From the NCBI RefSeq assembly GCF_016598535.1, contig NZ_CP066779.1, positions 4,400,053 to 4,464,052 on the forward strand: a DNA stretch of 64,000 nt. The letters are read 5' to 3'. Under the pieces are notes generated by a model that saw only the letters and a list, made by a program, of their open reading frames with translations, searched no databases and had not been told where the DNA came from. Below are positions 30,001 through 45,000 of the stretch, piece by piece; positions within the stretch are counted from its first letter, which is position 1, and each line of letters starts with the position of its first letter. This stretch comes from Rhodococcus sp. P-2 (GTDB lineage: Bacteria; Actinomycetota; Actinomycetes; Mycobacteriales; Mycobacteriaceae). The translations under genes were made by a program, and so were the position numbers.

Positions 30001-33000
30001 CGTTGCCATCTCACTCGTCTCGCGAGCGAAATCAGCCGGCGTCGTCTTCACCCCGCGCGATGTGTTCGAACGTAAGACCGTGGCTCGATTGGCCGAAATT
30101 GCGCGTCCGGTAGATGAATCCGTTGTGCTCGACGAATTGCCGGGTGGGGGAGTGGGGTTTGTCCCCCTGACCCCGATCGCTACCGAGATCCTGGGCACGG
30201 CCGGCAGCATCGATGCCTTCTATCAAGCCGTGTCAGTCAGTGTTCCTGCTGGAGTGAATCTTTCGCGTCTCGTCGCGACTCTGCAGGTGGTTGTCGATCG
30301 GCACGACGCGCTCCGTGCGCGCTTGCTGCCCGACCACTCCGGGCTCGACATTGCCCCGACCTGTGCCGTCGATACATGGGTTCGCCGAACGGTCACCGAC
30401 GCGGCACCCGGAAACCCGGAGTTCGAGGACGCTCTCACCGAGGCGACCGCAGACGCCGCCTCGAGGCTCGATCCGTACCGCGGCGTCACAGTTCAGATGG
30501 TCTGGCTCGATTCGGTGCTCGGTTCGGGCCGCTTGGTCATCGTCATCCACCATCTTGTCGTAGACGGTGTCTCCTGGCGGATTCTGCTTCCCGACTTCGC
30601 CGCTGCGTGGCAACAGATCATTGACGGTGGCACACCGGTATTGATGCCCGTCGGTACGTCACTGCGGCGTTGGTCGCACGGACTCGCCGACGTGTCACCG
30701 TCGGCGGAACTCGAGTACTGGCGAGAGGTCGTCGACTCCGCCGCTGCACTCTGTGGTTCGCGTCCACTCGATGCGGAACGGGACCGAGGGTCGTCACTCC
30801 GTAGGGTGCGGATCGACATCGACCACGGCATGACGGATCACTTGTTGCGCTCCGTGCCGTCGCACTATCGGAGCGGTGTCAACGACGGATTGCTCAGCGC
30901 ACTTGCCCTGGCAATACGCACCTGGAGCGGATCGCAGCGCGTGCTCGTCGCGCTCGAAGGTCACGGACGTGACGAAGACGTGCTGCCCGGCGCTGACCTG
31001 TCCCGGACCGTCGGTTGGTTCACAGCGGTGTACCCGGTCCGAATGGATCTCACCGGACTCGGAGCGGACGTACCTACGGTCGTGAAATCCGTCAAGGAAC
31101 AGCTGCGAGCTACACCCGGGTCCGGCATCGGGTACGGGCTGCTACGCCGTGCCGGGATGCTGACCGGTCCGGAGCCACAGATCGGTTTCAACTACCTGGG
31201 CAAACTGTCCACCGCGGAGTTCAGCGACGAACTGCGTTCCGCCGGCTGGATTCCCGATGCCGGAATCGATCTCAACAACGGCAGTGGAAGCGATCTCGCT
31301 GTCAGCCGTGCGATCGACATCAACGCCGCGGTCGTGGACGGACCGCACGGCGAATACCTTTCGGCGACATTCGCCTTCCCCGAAGGTATCTTCGAACCCG
31401 GAGTAGTCGAGGAGCTTGCACAGTCGTGGCGCGATGCCCTGGAGACGATTGTCGCCTCCGTCGGTGATCATGCCGGTCTCACACCGTCCGACGTGCCTCT
31501 GGTCTCGACGTCACAGGACGAAATAGAACTGTGGGAGAAGCGGTTCGGCCACCTGGAGGACATCTGGTCGCTCTCGCCGCTGCAAGCCGGATTCCAGTTT
31601 CACGCCGGCCTCACTGCCGATACAGTCGACGTCTACACCGGCCAGATCGTTCTGTCGCTGGCTGGAATCGTCGACAGCGAGCGACTACACCGGTCGCTCT
31701 CGAGATTGTTCGAGCGTCACGCCGCGCTTCGGACCGCCTTCGTCTACGACTCGAACGGCGTTGCAGCACAGCTCGTTCTCGATTCCGTGACAACTCCGTG
31801 GCGGGAGGTGCTCGGGGGTGACCCGCACGCCATCGCGGAACGAGAGCGTACGACGCCCTTCGATCTCACAACCCCTCCGCTGCTTCGTGCAGTTCTGGTG
31901 CGCGAGGGTTCGGACTCCGCGCACCTGATCGTCACCAATCACCACATTCTCTTCGACGGTTGGTCCATGCCGTTGTTGGTGCGCGATCTACTTTCGCTCT
32001 ACGCCGCCGACACATCGCTCTCGGCTCCTGCTCGGTCGTACCGCACGTATCTGGACTGGCTGGCCGAACAAGACAACGGCGAGGCATTGGAACGGTGGAC
32101 CGGCGCGCTGGCGGGGGCGGACGAACCGATGCTGATCGCACCGCACCGCGCCGAATCCTCCGTGCACGCAGTTCCCGTGGACGTCGACGTCCCGCTGGAA
32201 GCCTCGTCGACCGAGGCCGTCGTCGCGTTGGCCAAGCGCACCGGGGTCACGGTCAACACCGTCGTCCAGACAGCATGGGGCCTGCTGCTGGGTGGAATGC
32301 TCGGGCGTGACGACGTCGTGTTCGGCGCCACCGTCTCCGGTCGACCCGCGTCGCTGACCGGGGTCGAAGACATTCTCGGCCTGTTCATCAACACCGTCCC
32401 CGTTCGCGTCCGCGTGGACCCGGACGGTTCGGTTTCCGAACTGCTCGAACAAGTTCAGTCCGAGCAGGTCCGGTTGCTCGACAGCCATCACGTCGGTCTT
32501 GCCGAGGTGCAGTCGGCGGTGGGCGCCGGCGCGGTGTTCGACACGTTGACGGTGTTCGAGTCGTATCCCGTGGATCGTTCGGCGCTCGAATCCGCGACGG
32601 ACATCGCCGGGATGCGCATCACGGGTATCGAGGTCGCAGACGCGACTCATTACCCGCTGGCGCTGGTCACCGTCCTCGAACCGAGCCTCCGTCTCACCAT
32701 CGAGTACGCACCCGACGCAATGGACCACGACGCCACGGTGCGTCTGGGCGGACGTCTCGCATCGATACTTGCTGCGATGACCGAGGAGAGTGTCCGCATC
32801 CGGGACATCGACTCTCTCGACGATGCCGAACGTCGGCTCGTGCTCGACGAGTGGAACAACACTTCCCACCCTGTGGTCGATGCGACGCTGCTCGATCTGA
32901 TCTTCGCCGACGCTGACGTCGCCGACATGTCCGGTGCTGCAATGACCTTCGGAGACGCGACGGTCAGCTACCGTGAATTCCGTGCCCAGGTCAACTCTCT

Positions 33001-36000
33001 TGCTCGCCACCTCGTCGACTGTGGGGTCGGGCCCGAGTCTCTCGTTGCGATCGCGCTGCAACGAAGTGCGCATTACGTGGTCGCGGTCCACGCCGTCATC
33101 GCCGCAGGTGGAGCGTATCTTCCGATCGATCCGAAACACCCGGGTGAGCGGATCCGGCATGTGCTCGACATAGGAGCACCATCGGTAGTGCTGTCGATGA
33201 CGGCCGATGCCGCATCTCTGCCTGCGGAGATCGAGCCGGTGCTTCTCGACGAGATCGATCTTTCGGGGTACTCCACCGACCGGATCGAGGACGTCGAGCG
33301 TTCCGGTCACGTATCTCCGGATCACGTTGCCTACGTGATGTTCACGTCCGGGTCCACCGGGAAACCCAAAGGTGTTGCAGTCTCGCATCGTGCGATAGTC
33401 AATCGCCTGCTGTGGATGCAACATCAATACCCGCTCTCGCCTCGGGATGTCGTGCTGCACAAGACGCCGGCCACCTTCGACGTTTCGGTGTGGGAGTTGT
33501 TCTGGCCGTTCGTCACCGGTTCGAGGCTGGTCGTAGCCGAACCCGACGGACACCGCGATGCGCGTTACCTGTCGGAGTTGATCGCTCGCGAAGGTGTCAC
33601 CACCTTGCACTTCGTCCCGTCGATGCTCGACGTCTTTCTCGTCGACGGAGATCTCTCGCAACTCGAGTCCGTTCGAAGGGTGTTCGCAAGCGGTGAGGCA
33701 CTTCCGCGTGCGACGGTGAGTCGCTTCCACGAACGAATCGGTGCAGATCTGCACAATCTCTACGGTCCCACCGAAGCTGCCGTGGACGTGACGTTCCACG
33801 AGACGGATTCCGCGGCAACGGGCCCGGTGCCGATCGGTGCTCCGGTCTGGAACACTCGAACCTACGTGCTGGATCAGCGCCTGACGCCCAGCCCGATAGG
33901 AGTTCCGGGAGAGCTGTATCTCGCGGGAGTGCAGCTCGCCCGTGGCTACGTGGATCGTCCTGATCTGACTGCAGATCGCTTTGTGGCCAACCCTTTCGGC
34001 ACTGGGCGCTTGTACCGCACCGGTGACCTCGTCATGTGGAATGCCCGTGGTGAGATCGAGTATCTCGGGCGTACCGATTTTCAGGTGAAGCTTCGCGGAC
34101 AGCGCTTGGAACTCGGCGAGATCGACGCCGTCCTGCTGGAACTCACGGGCATTCTCTCCGCCGTCACCGTCGTACACGAGGATCGCCTGGTCGCTTACGT
34201 CACTGCTGAATCGGCAACCGACACTGCGCTTCTCGCCGCTCATGCGCGGGCGAAGTTGCCCACCTACATGGTCCCCTCCGTCTTCGTGATCTTGTCGTCG
34301 ATGCCGCTCGGTCCGAACGGTAAACTTGACAGGCGAGCTCTGCCGGAACCGGATGTGGCTGCAGGAGAATACGTCGCTCCGTCCTCCGAATCCGAAAAAG
34401 CCATTGCGGCAATCTTTTCCGAGCTCCTCGGAGTGGACCGTATCGGCGTCACCGCCGACTACTTTGTCCTCGGTGGCAACTCGCTCACGGCTACGCGGGC
34501 CGTGGCGCGGATAAATTCGGCGCTGGGATCCTCGCTGGGTGTTCGAGAACTGTTCGATGCTCCGACGGTCGGGGCGCTGGCTGAACTTGTCGCAGACGGT
34601 GATCGGCCCACGGGCACAGGGCTCGCTCCACGGCAACGACCGGAACAAATTCCGCTCTCACCGGCCCAGCAGAGAATGTGGTTCCTCAACCGTTTCGATC
34701 CGGAATCCGGGGCATACAACATTGCGGCAGCACTCTCGCTGTCGGGCGACCTGAACGTCCAGGTTCTGCACCAGGCGATCAGCGACGTCGTCAACCGGCA
34801 CGAGGTGCTGCGAACTCTCTATCCTGATTCGGAGCAGGGGCCGTACCAGCGCATTCTCGACGAGGTGCCGGTCGATCTCGAACCGGTGGATGTCAGTGAC
34901 CCAGTCGCGGTGATCAGCGAAGTGGTCGGCAGCGGGTTCGACGTCACCACTGAGGTCCCCGTGCGGGTCGCGCTTCTGCGGTCCTCTGGGCGGGAGCACG
35001 TTCTTGTTCTGGTCGTTCACCACATCAGCGGCGACGGGTGGTCGATGCAGCCACTGGCCGCGGACGTGATGACGGCATACGCATCGAGGTTGGCGGGCGA
35101 GGCGCCGCAGTGGACGCCGTTGAGTGTCCACTACGCGGACTACACGCTCTGGAAGATCGATTCTCTCGGCGACGAGGACGATCCGCGGTCGGAGGCGTCA
35201 CGGCAGATCGACTACTGGCGCGGCGCATTGACGAACGTGCCGACTCGCCTCGATTTCCCCACGGACCGAACGCATCCGCCCGTCGCCTCGTATCGCGGAG
35301 GGACGGTGTCGTCGGCAGTTTCCGCTCAGACCTACAGCGCCGTGGAAACCCTGGCTCGCAGCACTCGATCCACACCGTTCATGGTCCTGCACTCCGCATT
35401 GTCGGTTCTGCTGTCCCGGATGGCGGGGGAGACCGACATCGCGATCGGCACCCCGGTCAGCGGACGCGGCGATCGGACCCTCGACAATCTCGTCGGCATG
35501 TTCGTCGGGACCGTGGTTCTTCGGACACAAGTGGATCCGGCCGCAACTTTCCGCGCACTGCTCGAGACGACCCGCAACGCCGACCTCTCGGCATTTGCCC
35601 ACGCCGACATTCCCTTCGAGCGTCTGGTGGAGGTGCTCGACCCGCCTCGTTCGTCGGCGCACCATCCCCTCTTCCAGGTAGTACTCGCCACCGGCGATAT
35701 TCCGACTCCATCCGTGCAGCTTCCCGGCCTTACCGTCTCTCAGGTCGCGTTGGATGCGAGGATCTCGAAATTCGATCTCCAACTGGATGTGTCGTCTCCG
35801 GGCCCGGACGGGTCGGTGACCACGACGTGGACCTATGCAGTCGACATCTTCGACGAACCGACCGTGCGCGAGATCGCGGCTCGGTTTGCCGCCGTTCTCG
35901 ACACTGTCGTCGCTGAACCGGAATCAGTGGTCGGTGACCTCGATCTGCGGACGTTGCCAGAGATCGAACGCCAGGAAGCTGCAGATACGGTCGCTCTGGC

Positions 36001-39000
36001 AGAACTGACGCTGCCGGAGATACTTGCTGCCGGCGTCAGCAGGTCGAACGGCGGTTCGGCGTTGCTGTGCGGCGACCTCGAACTCTCGTACGACGACGTA
36101 GACCGGCGCACCAATCGGTGGGCGCGGGCACTCGTCGCGCAAGGAATCGGTCCCGAATCGGTAGTGGCGATTGCCATTCCACGATCTGCGACGTCCGTCC
36201 TCGCGACCTGGGCCGTCGCCAAGACCGGAGCCGCTTTCGTACCCGTCGACCCGAGTTACCCGGCCGAGCGTATCGAGCACATGCTCACCGATTCGGGTGC
36301 AGTCCTGACGCTGACCGACGACGTGGCGGTGTCATTGGATCGCGCCGATGTCGGCGACGCTCGACTCGTCGACTCCGAACGCACGTCACCGATTCGGATG
36401 GATAACACCGCGTACGTCATCTACACGTCGGGATCGACCGGCGTTCCCAAGGGCGTCGCCGTCTCGCATGCGGGGCTGGCGGCGTTGGTCGGCGAACAGG
36501 TTCGACGATACGGACTCGACAACCGCAGTCGCACCATGCATTTCGCCTCACCGAGCTTCGATGCTTCGGTGCTCGAACTGGCCATGGCCGTTGGTGCGGG
36601 CGCCGCGATGCTTGTTGTTCCCACCGGAGTTTACGGCGGTGCCGAGCTGGCAGATCTCATGCGCGCGTCGAAGATCACCCATGCGTTCGTGACCCCGGCA
36701 GCTCTGGCCACGGTCGAACCGGCGGACGTTCCCGATCTGGGTGTCGTGATCGTCGGGGGTGAAGCGTGCGACGCTGCGTTGGCCGCGCTGTGGGCACCGA
36801 CACGAAAGATGTTCAACGCGTACGGTCCCACCGAGTCCACCGTCATGGCTACCCTCGCGGGACCCATGTCGGCGACCGATCGGATCACCATCGGTAGTCC
36901 CGTTGTCGGGACCGTCGCACATGTTCTCGACTCTCGCCTCCGTCCCGTTCCGGACGGTGTGACAGGTGAGCTGTATCTGAGCGGGCGTGGACTGGCCCGC
37001 GGTTACCACCGTCGCGGCGACCTGACGGCAGCTCGATTCGTTGCCGATCCCGCACGCTCGGGCCTGCGGATGTACCGCACCGGCGACCTCGTGCGACGTC
37101 GTGGAACGGAACTCGAGTATCTCGGCCGTAGCGATTCACAGGTCAAGATTCGTGGGTTCCGCATCGAACTCGGTGAGATCGACGCAGTGCTCGCCGTGCA
37201 CGCGGGCGTGCGAACTGCGGTGACGACCGCACACCAGACCGACGGGCTGCACTCGTACGTCGTTGGTGAGTATCTGGACCCGGAGGAAGTACGCACCTTC
37301 GTCTCCAGTCTGCTACCCGCACATATGATTCCGGACTCCGTGATCGTCGTCGAGGAGATTTCGCTGACACCGGCCGGCAAAGTCGATTACCGAGCACTAC
37401 CCGCGCCCACGATGCACCGGAACGCGTTCGTCGCACCGGTTACGAAGACGGAGACGTTGATCAGCCGGATCTTCGGCGACGTTCTGGATGTCGACCAGGT
37501 GAGCGTGGTGGACGACTTCTTCGACCTCGGTGGAAACTCGCTGAGCGCTACCCGAGTGATGGGACGAGTCGGCACCGAACTCTCGGTTGCCCTCCCGGTT
37601 CGGGTCCTCTTCGACGCCAGGACAGTCGCGGCGCTCGCTGCGGCAGTCGACGGAGCGCACCGCAGTACCCGCCTCACTCTGACGGCCGGGCCCAGGCCGG
37701 ATCGGATCCCGCTCTCGCCCGCGCAATCACGAATGTGGATTCTCAATCGATACGATCCCACCTCACCCGCATACAACATCCCGCTCGTCCTTCGCCTGCG
37801 CGGGCAGCTCGATTCCTCAGCTTTGCGAGAAGCGCTGTCGGACATCCTTCTTCGTCACGAATCCCTGCGAACCATCTTCCCCGAAGACGCAGCTGGGCCC
37901 TATCAGTCCGTTCTCGGAGATGCCGACATACCCTTCCGTCACACGGTGGTTTCTCCCGAACAGGCTGCCGACCTGATTGTCGACGCTCTGAGCGAGGGCT
38001 TCGACGTCACCCGGGAAATCCCGTTGCGGGTGAATCTGTTCGAACTCTCGGCCGACGAACACATCCTGGCCGCCGTGGTTCACCACATCGCCGCGGACGG
38101 TGCGTCAGTGGCGCCGCTCGCTCGGGATCTGGTTCTCGCCTACTCGGCACGCCGTTCGGGAGCAGAGCCGTCGCTGACGCCCCTGGTAGTTCAGTATCCC
38201 GACTACAGCGTGTGGCAGCACCAGGTCCTCGGTTCGGAAAGTGACCGGACCAGTGTTGCTTCGAGGCAGGCCGAGTACTGGCGTGACCAGTTGGCCGGAG
38301 CGCCGGAGCTTCTCGAACTGCCCACCGATTTCCCGCGGCCGGCGATTGCGTCGTTGCGCGGAGCGAGCACCGAACTGGTGCTGACGTCCGAGATGGCCGG
38401 CGCTGTGAAGCAGGTGGGTCGCGCGCACGGAGCCACGCCATTCATGGTGCTTCATGCGGCCCTCGCGGTTCTTCTGTCCAACCTCGCCGCGACCGATGAC
38501 GTGGTGATCGGGACACCGATTTCCGGACGCGGCGAACCGGCGCTGGACGACGTGGTCGGAATGTTCGTCGGCACGGTGGCCCTGCGTAGCCGTCTCACGC
38601 CGGCGATGTCGTTCCTGGATTTGTTGGCCCAGGTGCGAGCCACCGACCTCGCTGCATTCGAGAATGCGGACCTACCGTTCGAGCGGCTGATCGACATTCT
38701 GCAACCCCCTCGATCCCAGGCCCACGCGCCGATATTCCAGGTGGCACTCTCGCAAGAGCAGGAGGGAACCGCGGCATTCGCGCTGCCCGGCCTCGAGATC
38801 GAGGCCGTGGAGAACGCAGTCGTGCCCTCGAAGTTCGACATCCAGGTCACGATGGTCGAGCACGCTGATTCGATGAATCTCACCTGGACCTACGCCACAG
38901 ATCTCTTCGCCGGCGAGTCCGTGGACGGATTTGCGGAGCGGTTCCACCGGATTCTCGCGCAGATTGTGGAGGCTCCCGACACGGCCGTCGCTGATATCGA

Positions 39001-42000
39001 CGTACTGGCCGAGGACGAATACACCAGGCTCACGTCCGTATTCGGTCCGCCTGCGCCAACAGTTCGCACCCTGGCGGATCTTCTGACCCTGCATTCGGAA
39101 TCCGAGAGTGTGGCTATCGTCTCCGAGTCGTGTGTCGAGATGACGTACAGCGAGCTGGATTTGCGATCCTCGCAGCTGGCTCGTCTCCTCATCGAGCGCG
39201 GAGCAGGCCCCGAAACGACTGTCGCAGTTTCCCTTCCGCGATCGGCTGAATCCATTCTCGCGCTGTGGGCCGTGGCCAAGACGGGCGCAACGTACGTTCC
39301 GGTGGATCCGACATACCCCGACGAGCGCATCGCTCACATGCTGAGAGACTCCGGTGCGCGGGCCGTCGTCACCGACTCCGTGACGGCGCCGACACTTCCG
39401 AACGGAATCGACACGATCGAGGTCGACGATCTCGATCTCGATCGATATTTCGCAGGGAAGGTCACCGATGTCGATCGGATCCGTCCACTGCACGTCGATC
39501 AGGTTGCCTACCTGATCTACACGTCAGGCTCGACCGGTCTCCCCAAGGGGGTCGCCGTCACTCACCGCGGACTGTCCGTGTTCTCCGCCCGCACCCGCAC
39601 CGATCTGGCGGTATCGCGAGACTCTCGGGTATTACGACTGTCTTCCGCGAGTTTCGACGCCTCGATGTTCGAGATGATCCTCGCGTTCACTGCCGGTGCG
39701 ACGATGGTGGTCGCTCCGCCGACGGTCATCGCCGGTGACGAACTCACCGACGTGATCCGGCGTCACCACATCACTCACGTGGTGACAGCGCCGGCGGCGA
39801 TGACGACCGTCGATGCGACTACGCTCGCCGACCTCGAAACTGTGGTGCTCGGTGGCGACGTTTTCCCACCACAACTGCTCGACCGTTTTCACGACACGAC
39901 ACGACTCTTCAACAGCTACGGACCGACTGAGAGCACCATCGTCATCACCAAGACCGGGGCTCTCCCCGAGACTGCGGCGCTGTTCGGTGACGGTGTACAA
40001 GGAGGTGACCGTTCACTCGCGTCCGTCACGATCGGCACACCGCTCGAAGGCGTCCACGTTCTGGTCCTCGATTCCACCCTCAATCCCGTCCCCGTCGGGG
40101 TCAGGGGTGAGCTGTATCTGTCGGGCCCAGGGCTGGCTCGCGGGTATCACCGACGCGAGGGGTTGACCGCAGAACGCTTCGTCGCGAACCCGTTCGGGGC
40201 ACCGGGCGCGCGTATGTACCGGACCGGTGACGTGGTCACCTGGACCGGCCAGGGCGAACTGGCCTACTTCGGACGATCCGACGCCCAGGTTCAGCTTCGC
40301 GGGCTCCGCATCGAACTGGGAGAGATCGAATCGGCTCTCGCCTCCGTCCGCGGAGTGATCGCCTCCGCTGCCACCGTTCACCGGCATGACTCTCTCGGCG
40401 ATCAACTCGTCGGTTATGTCACCGTCACAGATGCGGTGTCGGCGGAGCAGATCCTCGACGTCGTCGCAGCGGTGTTGCCCCGAGCCTCGGTGCCCACTAC
40501 TGTCGTCCTGCTGGATTCGCTACCCCTGACTCCGGCCGGGAAGCTCGATCGCGCAGCACTTCCCGTTCCGGAGTTCATCGCCTCGGCGACGTTCCGGGCG
40601 CCGACGACACTCGCGGAGATCCGTGTCGCGAGTGCTTTCGCCGACGTTCTCGGTACCGACACCGTCGGAGCAGAAGACAGTTTCTTCGAGCTGGGTGGAA
40701 ACTCGCTCAGTGCCACACGGGCGATTGCCCGCGTCAACGCTTCGTTCGGGGTCAAACTCGGTGTTCGTGCGCTGTTCGAGGCACCCTCTGTCGCAGAACT
40801 GGCTCTGCTGGCGGGCTCGGCGGAACGCGATGACCAGCCTCGATTGGAAGCGCGACCGCGACCCGAACGTATTCCGCTCTCGCCGGCGCAGACTCGGATG
40901 TGGTTCCTCAATCGATTCGACGCCGCGGCTGCCACGGACAACCTACCGCTCGCGCTTCGTCTGAGCGGCACCCTGGACGCGTCTGTACTGGCGCTTGCGC
41001 TTCGTGACGTCGTCGAACGTCACGAGTCGTTGCGTACCTACTATCCCGACACCGCGGACGGACCCCGTCAGGAGATCCTGTCCGCGTCGTCGGTGGATCT
41101 CGATCTGGTTCAGCACGACGTCACCGACGCCGAAGCGCTGGAACGGCTCTTCGCTCTGGCCGGCGCCGGATTCGACGTGACGACTGCTGTACCGCTGCGG
41201 ACCGCTTTGTATCGAATCTCCGAGACCGAGCATGTGCTCGCCGTCGTGATGCATCACATCGCATCGGACGGATCGTCACTCGGGCCCCTGGCAGCCGACG
41301 TCATGGGCGCCTATGTCTCGCGTTCTACGGGTGACGCTCCGCAGTGGGAGCCGTTGCCCGTTCAGTACGCGGATTACGCTCTCTGGCAACACGATCTGCT
41401 CGGAACCGAATCCGAACCTTCAGGTGTTGCTCAGGCGCAAATACAGTTCTGGACGTCCACGCTCGTCGGAATTCCGGACCAGTTGAATCTGCCGACGGAC
41501 CGGCAGCGTCCTGCCCGTCAGAGCTATCGGGGCAAGGAGATTCACTTCACGATCGGCTCGGACACCGCCGATCGACTGCGTGATCTCGCCGCCGGATCAG
41601 GCTCGAGCCTGTTCATGGTCGTCCACGCCGCGTTCGCAGTACTACTTGCAAGGCTGGGAGACAGCGCCGACATCACTATCGGTTCGCCCATAGCGGGACG
41701 TGGACACGAGTCGCTCGACGCGCTCGTGGGGATGTTCGTGAACACCTTGGCACTTCGAACCCAGGTGAACACGGCGGCGCCGTTCACGGAACTGCTCGAC
41801 CACACCCGCGATCAGGATCTCGCCGCCTTCGCGCATGCGGACCTGCCGTTCGAGAAGCTCGTCGAGATCATCGATCCCGTCAGATCGACGGCACGCCATC
41901 CGTTGTTCCAGGTGGCACTGTCCTTCCAGAACCTCACGCCGACGATGTTCGCGCTACCCGGACTGCAGATTGCGGCAGTTGGCGCCCCAGTCGAGACGGC

Positions 42001-45000
42001 GAAGTTCGATCTCCACCTGACAGTCACCCCGGGGGAGTCGGGTGCGATGTCGGCGTCGTTCACCTACGCGACGGATCTGTTCGACCAATCCACGGTGGCG
42101 ACATTCGCCAATCGCCTCCTGCGCGTGCTCGATTCGATCGGTCATGACCCGAACGTCACGGTAGGCGACATCGCTCTGCTCGGCGACGAAGAGATCGCGG
42201 CCACCGTCAAGACGTGGAACGACACCGACACCGTCGTTCCGGAGACAACCCTCGCGGATCTGTTCGACGCCCAGGTGCACAGAACACCGAACGCCGAAGC
42301 ACTGGTTTTCGGTGACCGTCGCCTGACCTATGCCGAGTTCGACGCCGAAAGCAATCGCCTGGCGCGATATCTGATCGGAATCGGTGTCGGCCCGGAAGTG
42401 ACTGTTGCGCTCAATCTTCGGCGTTCCGTCGAACTGGTCGTGTGCATGTACGCGGTGGTGAAGGCGGGCGGAGCCTACGTTCCTCTCGACCCGGATCAGG
42501 CGGCAGAACGCACGGCGCACATACTCGAATCCGCCGAGACCGCCGTTGTTCTGAACACTTCTCACGATTCAGTCGACGGGCCGTACCACGTCGTGGACGT
42601 CGACACACTCGAGCTGGACGGTATCGACGGGTCGCCCGTTCGGGACACAGAACGCCTCGCACCCCTGCACACGGACAACATCGCGTATGCGATTTACACC
42701 TCCGGATCCACCGGAAAGCCCAAGGGCGTAGCGATCTCCCATCGAGCGATCACCAATCAACTCTTGTGGAAGCAGGATCAGTTCCCTCTCGATGTCGATG
42801 ACCGTGTGCTCGTCAAAACCGCAGCCACCTTCGACCTGTCGGTCTGGGAGTACTGGTGGGCGTTGCAGACCGGTGCCTGCCTGATTCTCGCCGAGTCGGG
42901 AGCCCAGCAGGACGGTGACTACCTCACGTTGCTCATGGAGCGCGAACAGGTGACTACGCTGCATGCCGTTCCCTCGATGTTGTCACTGCTCAGTGCCTCC
43001 GCGCGTCGGCTGCCGAGTTCTCTGACCCGGATCCTGTGCATCGGTGAGGCACTGCCCGTACAGACCGCCAAGGATGTGCGAGATCAGAGTTCGGCGCAGG
43101 TCTACAACCTGTACGGCCCCACGGAGGCCGCGGTCAGCGTCACGGCACACCGAACGAGCGATGTCGACGTGGCGACTGTTCCGATCGGAACTCCCGCATG
43201 GAACACACGATTGCATGTACTCGACGACCGCCTTCATCCGGTTCCGGTCGGTGTTGCAGGTGAGCTCTATCTCGCCGGAGTTCAGCTGGCCCGTGGGTAC
43301 ATCGGGGATCCGGGGCAGAACGCGACTCGTTTCGTCGCCGATCCGAATGAAACGGGAGAGCGCCTCTATCGAACCGGCGATCTCGTTCGGTGGAATGCCG
43401 CGGGCAGTCTCGAATACCTCGAGCGTGCAGATTTCCAGGTCAAGGTTCGAGGCTTCCGCATAGAACTCGGTGAGATCGAAACAGCGTTGCGCGCCGAGCC
43501 GTCGATTCAGGATGCGGTAGTCACGGTCACGACGTCAGCCACCGGCGAGCAACACCTGGTCGGTTACGTTACCGCGGTCGAGGGTTCGACAGTCGAGAAG
43601 TCGGTGATCCTGACCCGACTGCGTGCCACCCTGCCCGGCTACATGGTGCCGACTGTCCTGATGACACTCCACGCCCTCCCCCTGGGGAGTACAGGCAAGG
43701 TGGATCGACAGGCGCTCCCGGAACCGATCTTCGAGGCACGTCGATTCCGCGCACCCACCACGCCTGCCGAACTGTCGGTAGCCACCGCTTTTGCCGAGAT
43801 CCTCGGTGACGGGAAGACCGACGAAGTGGGAGTCGACGACGACTTCTTCGAACGCGGCGGCAATTCGCTCAGTGCGACTCGGTTGCTCGGACGGATCAAC
43901 GCCGCGGTGGGCACCGACCTGCCCGTGCGTGTGGTCTTCGAGTCGCCCACCGTCGCAGCGTTGGCTGCAGTAGTGGAAACTGCCGAGCTTTCGCGGCGAC
44001 CCGCGCTGGGTTCGCAGCCGAGACCGGTGAGGATTCCGCTCTCACCGGCGCAGACTCGTATGTGGTTCCTCAACCGGTTCGATCCCGGTTCGTCGGCGTA
44101 CAGCATCCCGGTGGTTCTTCGATTCGTAGGTCCGCTGGATGTCGAGGCGCTGCGCGTGAGTGTCGCCGACGTGATCGCCCGTCACGAGATCTTGAGAACT
44201 GTGTACCCGGAGTACGACGGGATGGGATACCAAGAGATTGTCGAGGCACCTCAGGTTCCCGAGATCCTCGATGTCATTGCCATTGAAGAGAATTCGCTCC
44301 ACGACCTGCTGGTCGAGGTGCTCGGTGCGTCGTTCGACATCACGTCCGAAATTCCCGTGCGAGCTCATCTGTTCCAGCTCGACGAGTTCGAGTTCGTGCT
44401 GGCGATGTCGGTGCATCACATTGCGGGTGACGGTTTCTCGATGGGGCCGTTGACGCGTGATGTGATGGTTGCGTACGAGGCGCGGACCCGAGGGGTGGAG
44501 CCGTCGTGGTCGCCGCTCGAGGTGCAGTACGCGGATTACGCGTTGTGGCAGCTCGAGATGTTGGGTTCGGAAGAATCGTCGACCTCACTGATCTCGCGCC
44601 AGCTCGCGTTCTGGTCGGACACGCTCGACGGCTTGCCCTCCGTCCTCGAACTCCCGTTGGATCGGCCCCGCCCCGCGGTGGCTTCCGGTCGTGGATCGGT
44701 TCTGAACGCTCATCTCGAACCTGTCCTGCAACAGGCGATTTCCGATTTGGCTCGACGGCATCGCGCGACGCCTTTCATGGTGCTGCACGCGGCTCTGGCT
44801 GTTGTACTGTCGCGGTTCACCGGCAGTTACGACTTCGCCGTCGGGACGCCGACGGCCGGGCGCGGAGAACGCATGCTCGACGATGTGGTCGGCATGTTCG
44901 TCGGGACCGTGGTGTTGCGCACCAGCGTCGATCCAGATGAGCAGTTCCTCGACCTGCTGTCCCGCCTCCGCGACGCCGACCTCCAGGCTTTCGCTCACAG

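Noticed and set aside
31988-34648. 886-codon open frame on the minus strand inside the NRPS
   Set aside because: It mirrors the NRPS codons (GC-rich third positions leave the complement free of stops), has no recognisable domain and lies wholly within motif-verified C2, A2 and T2 sequence.
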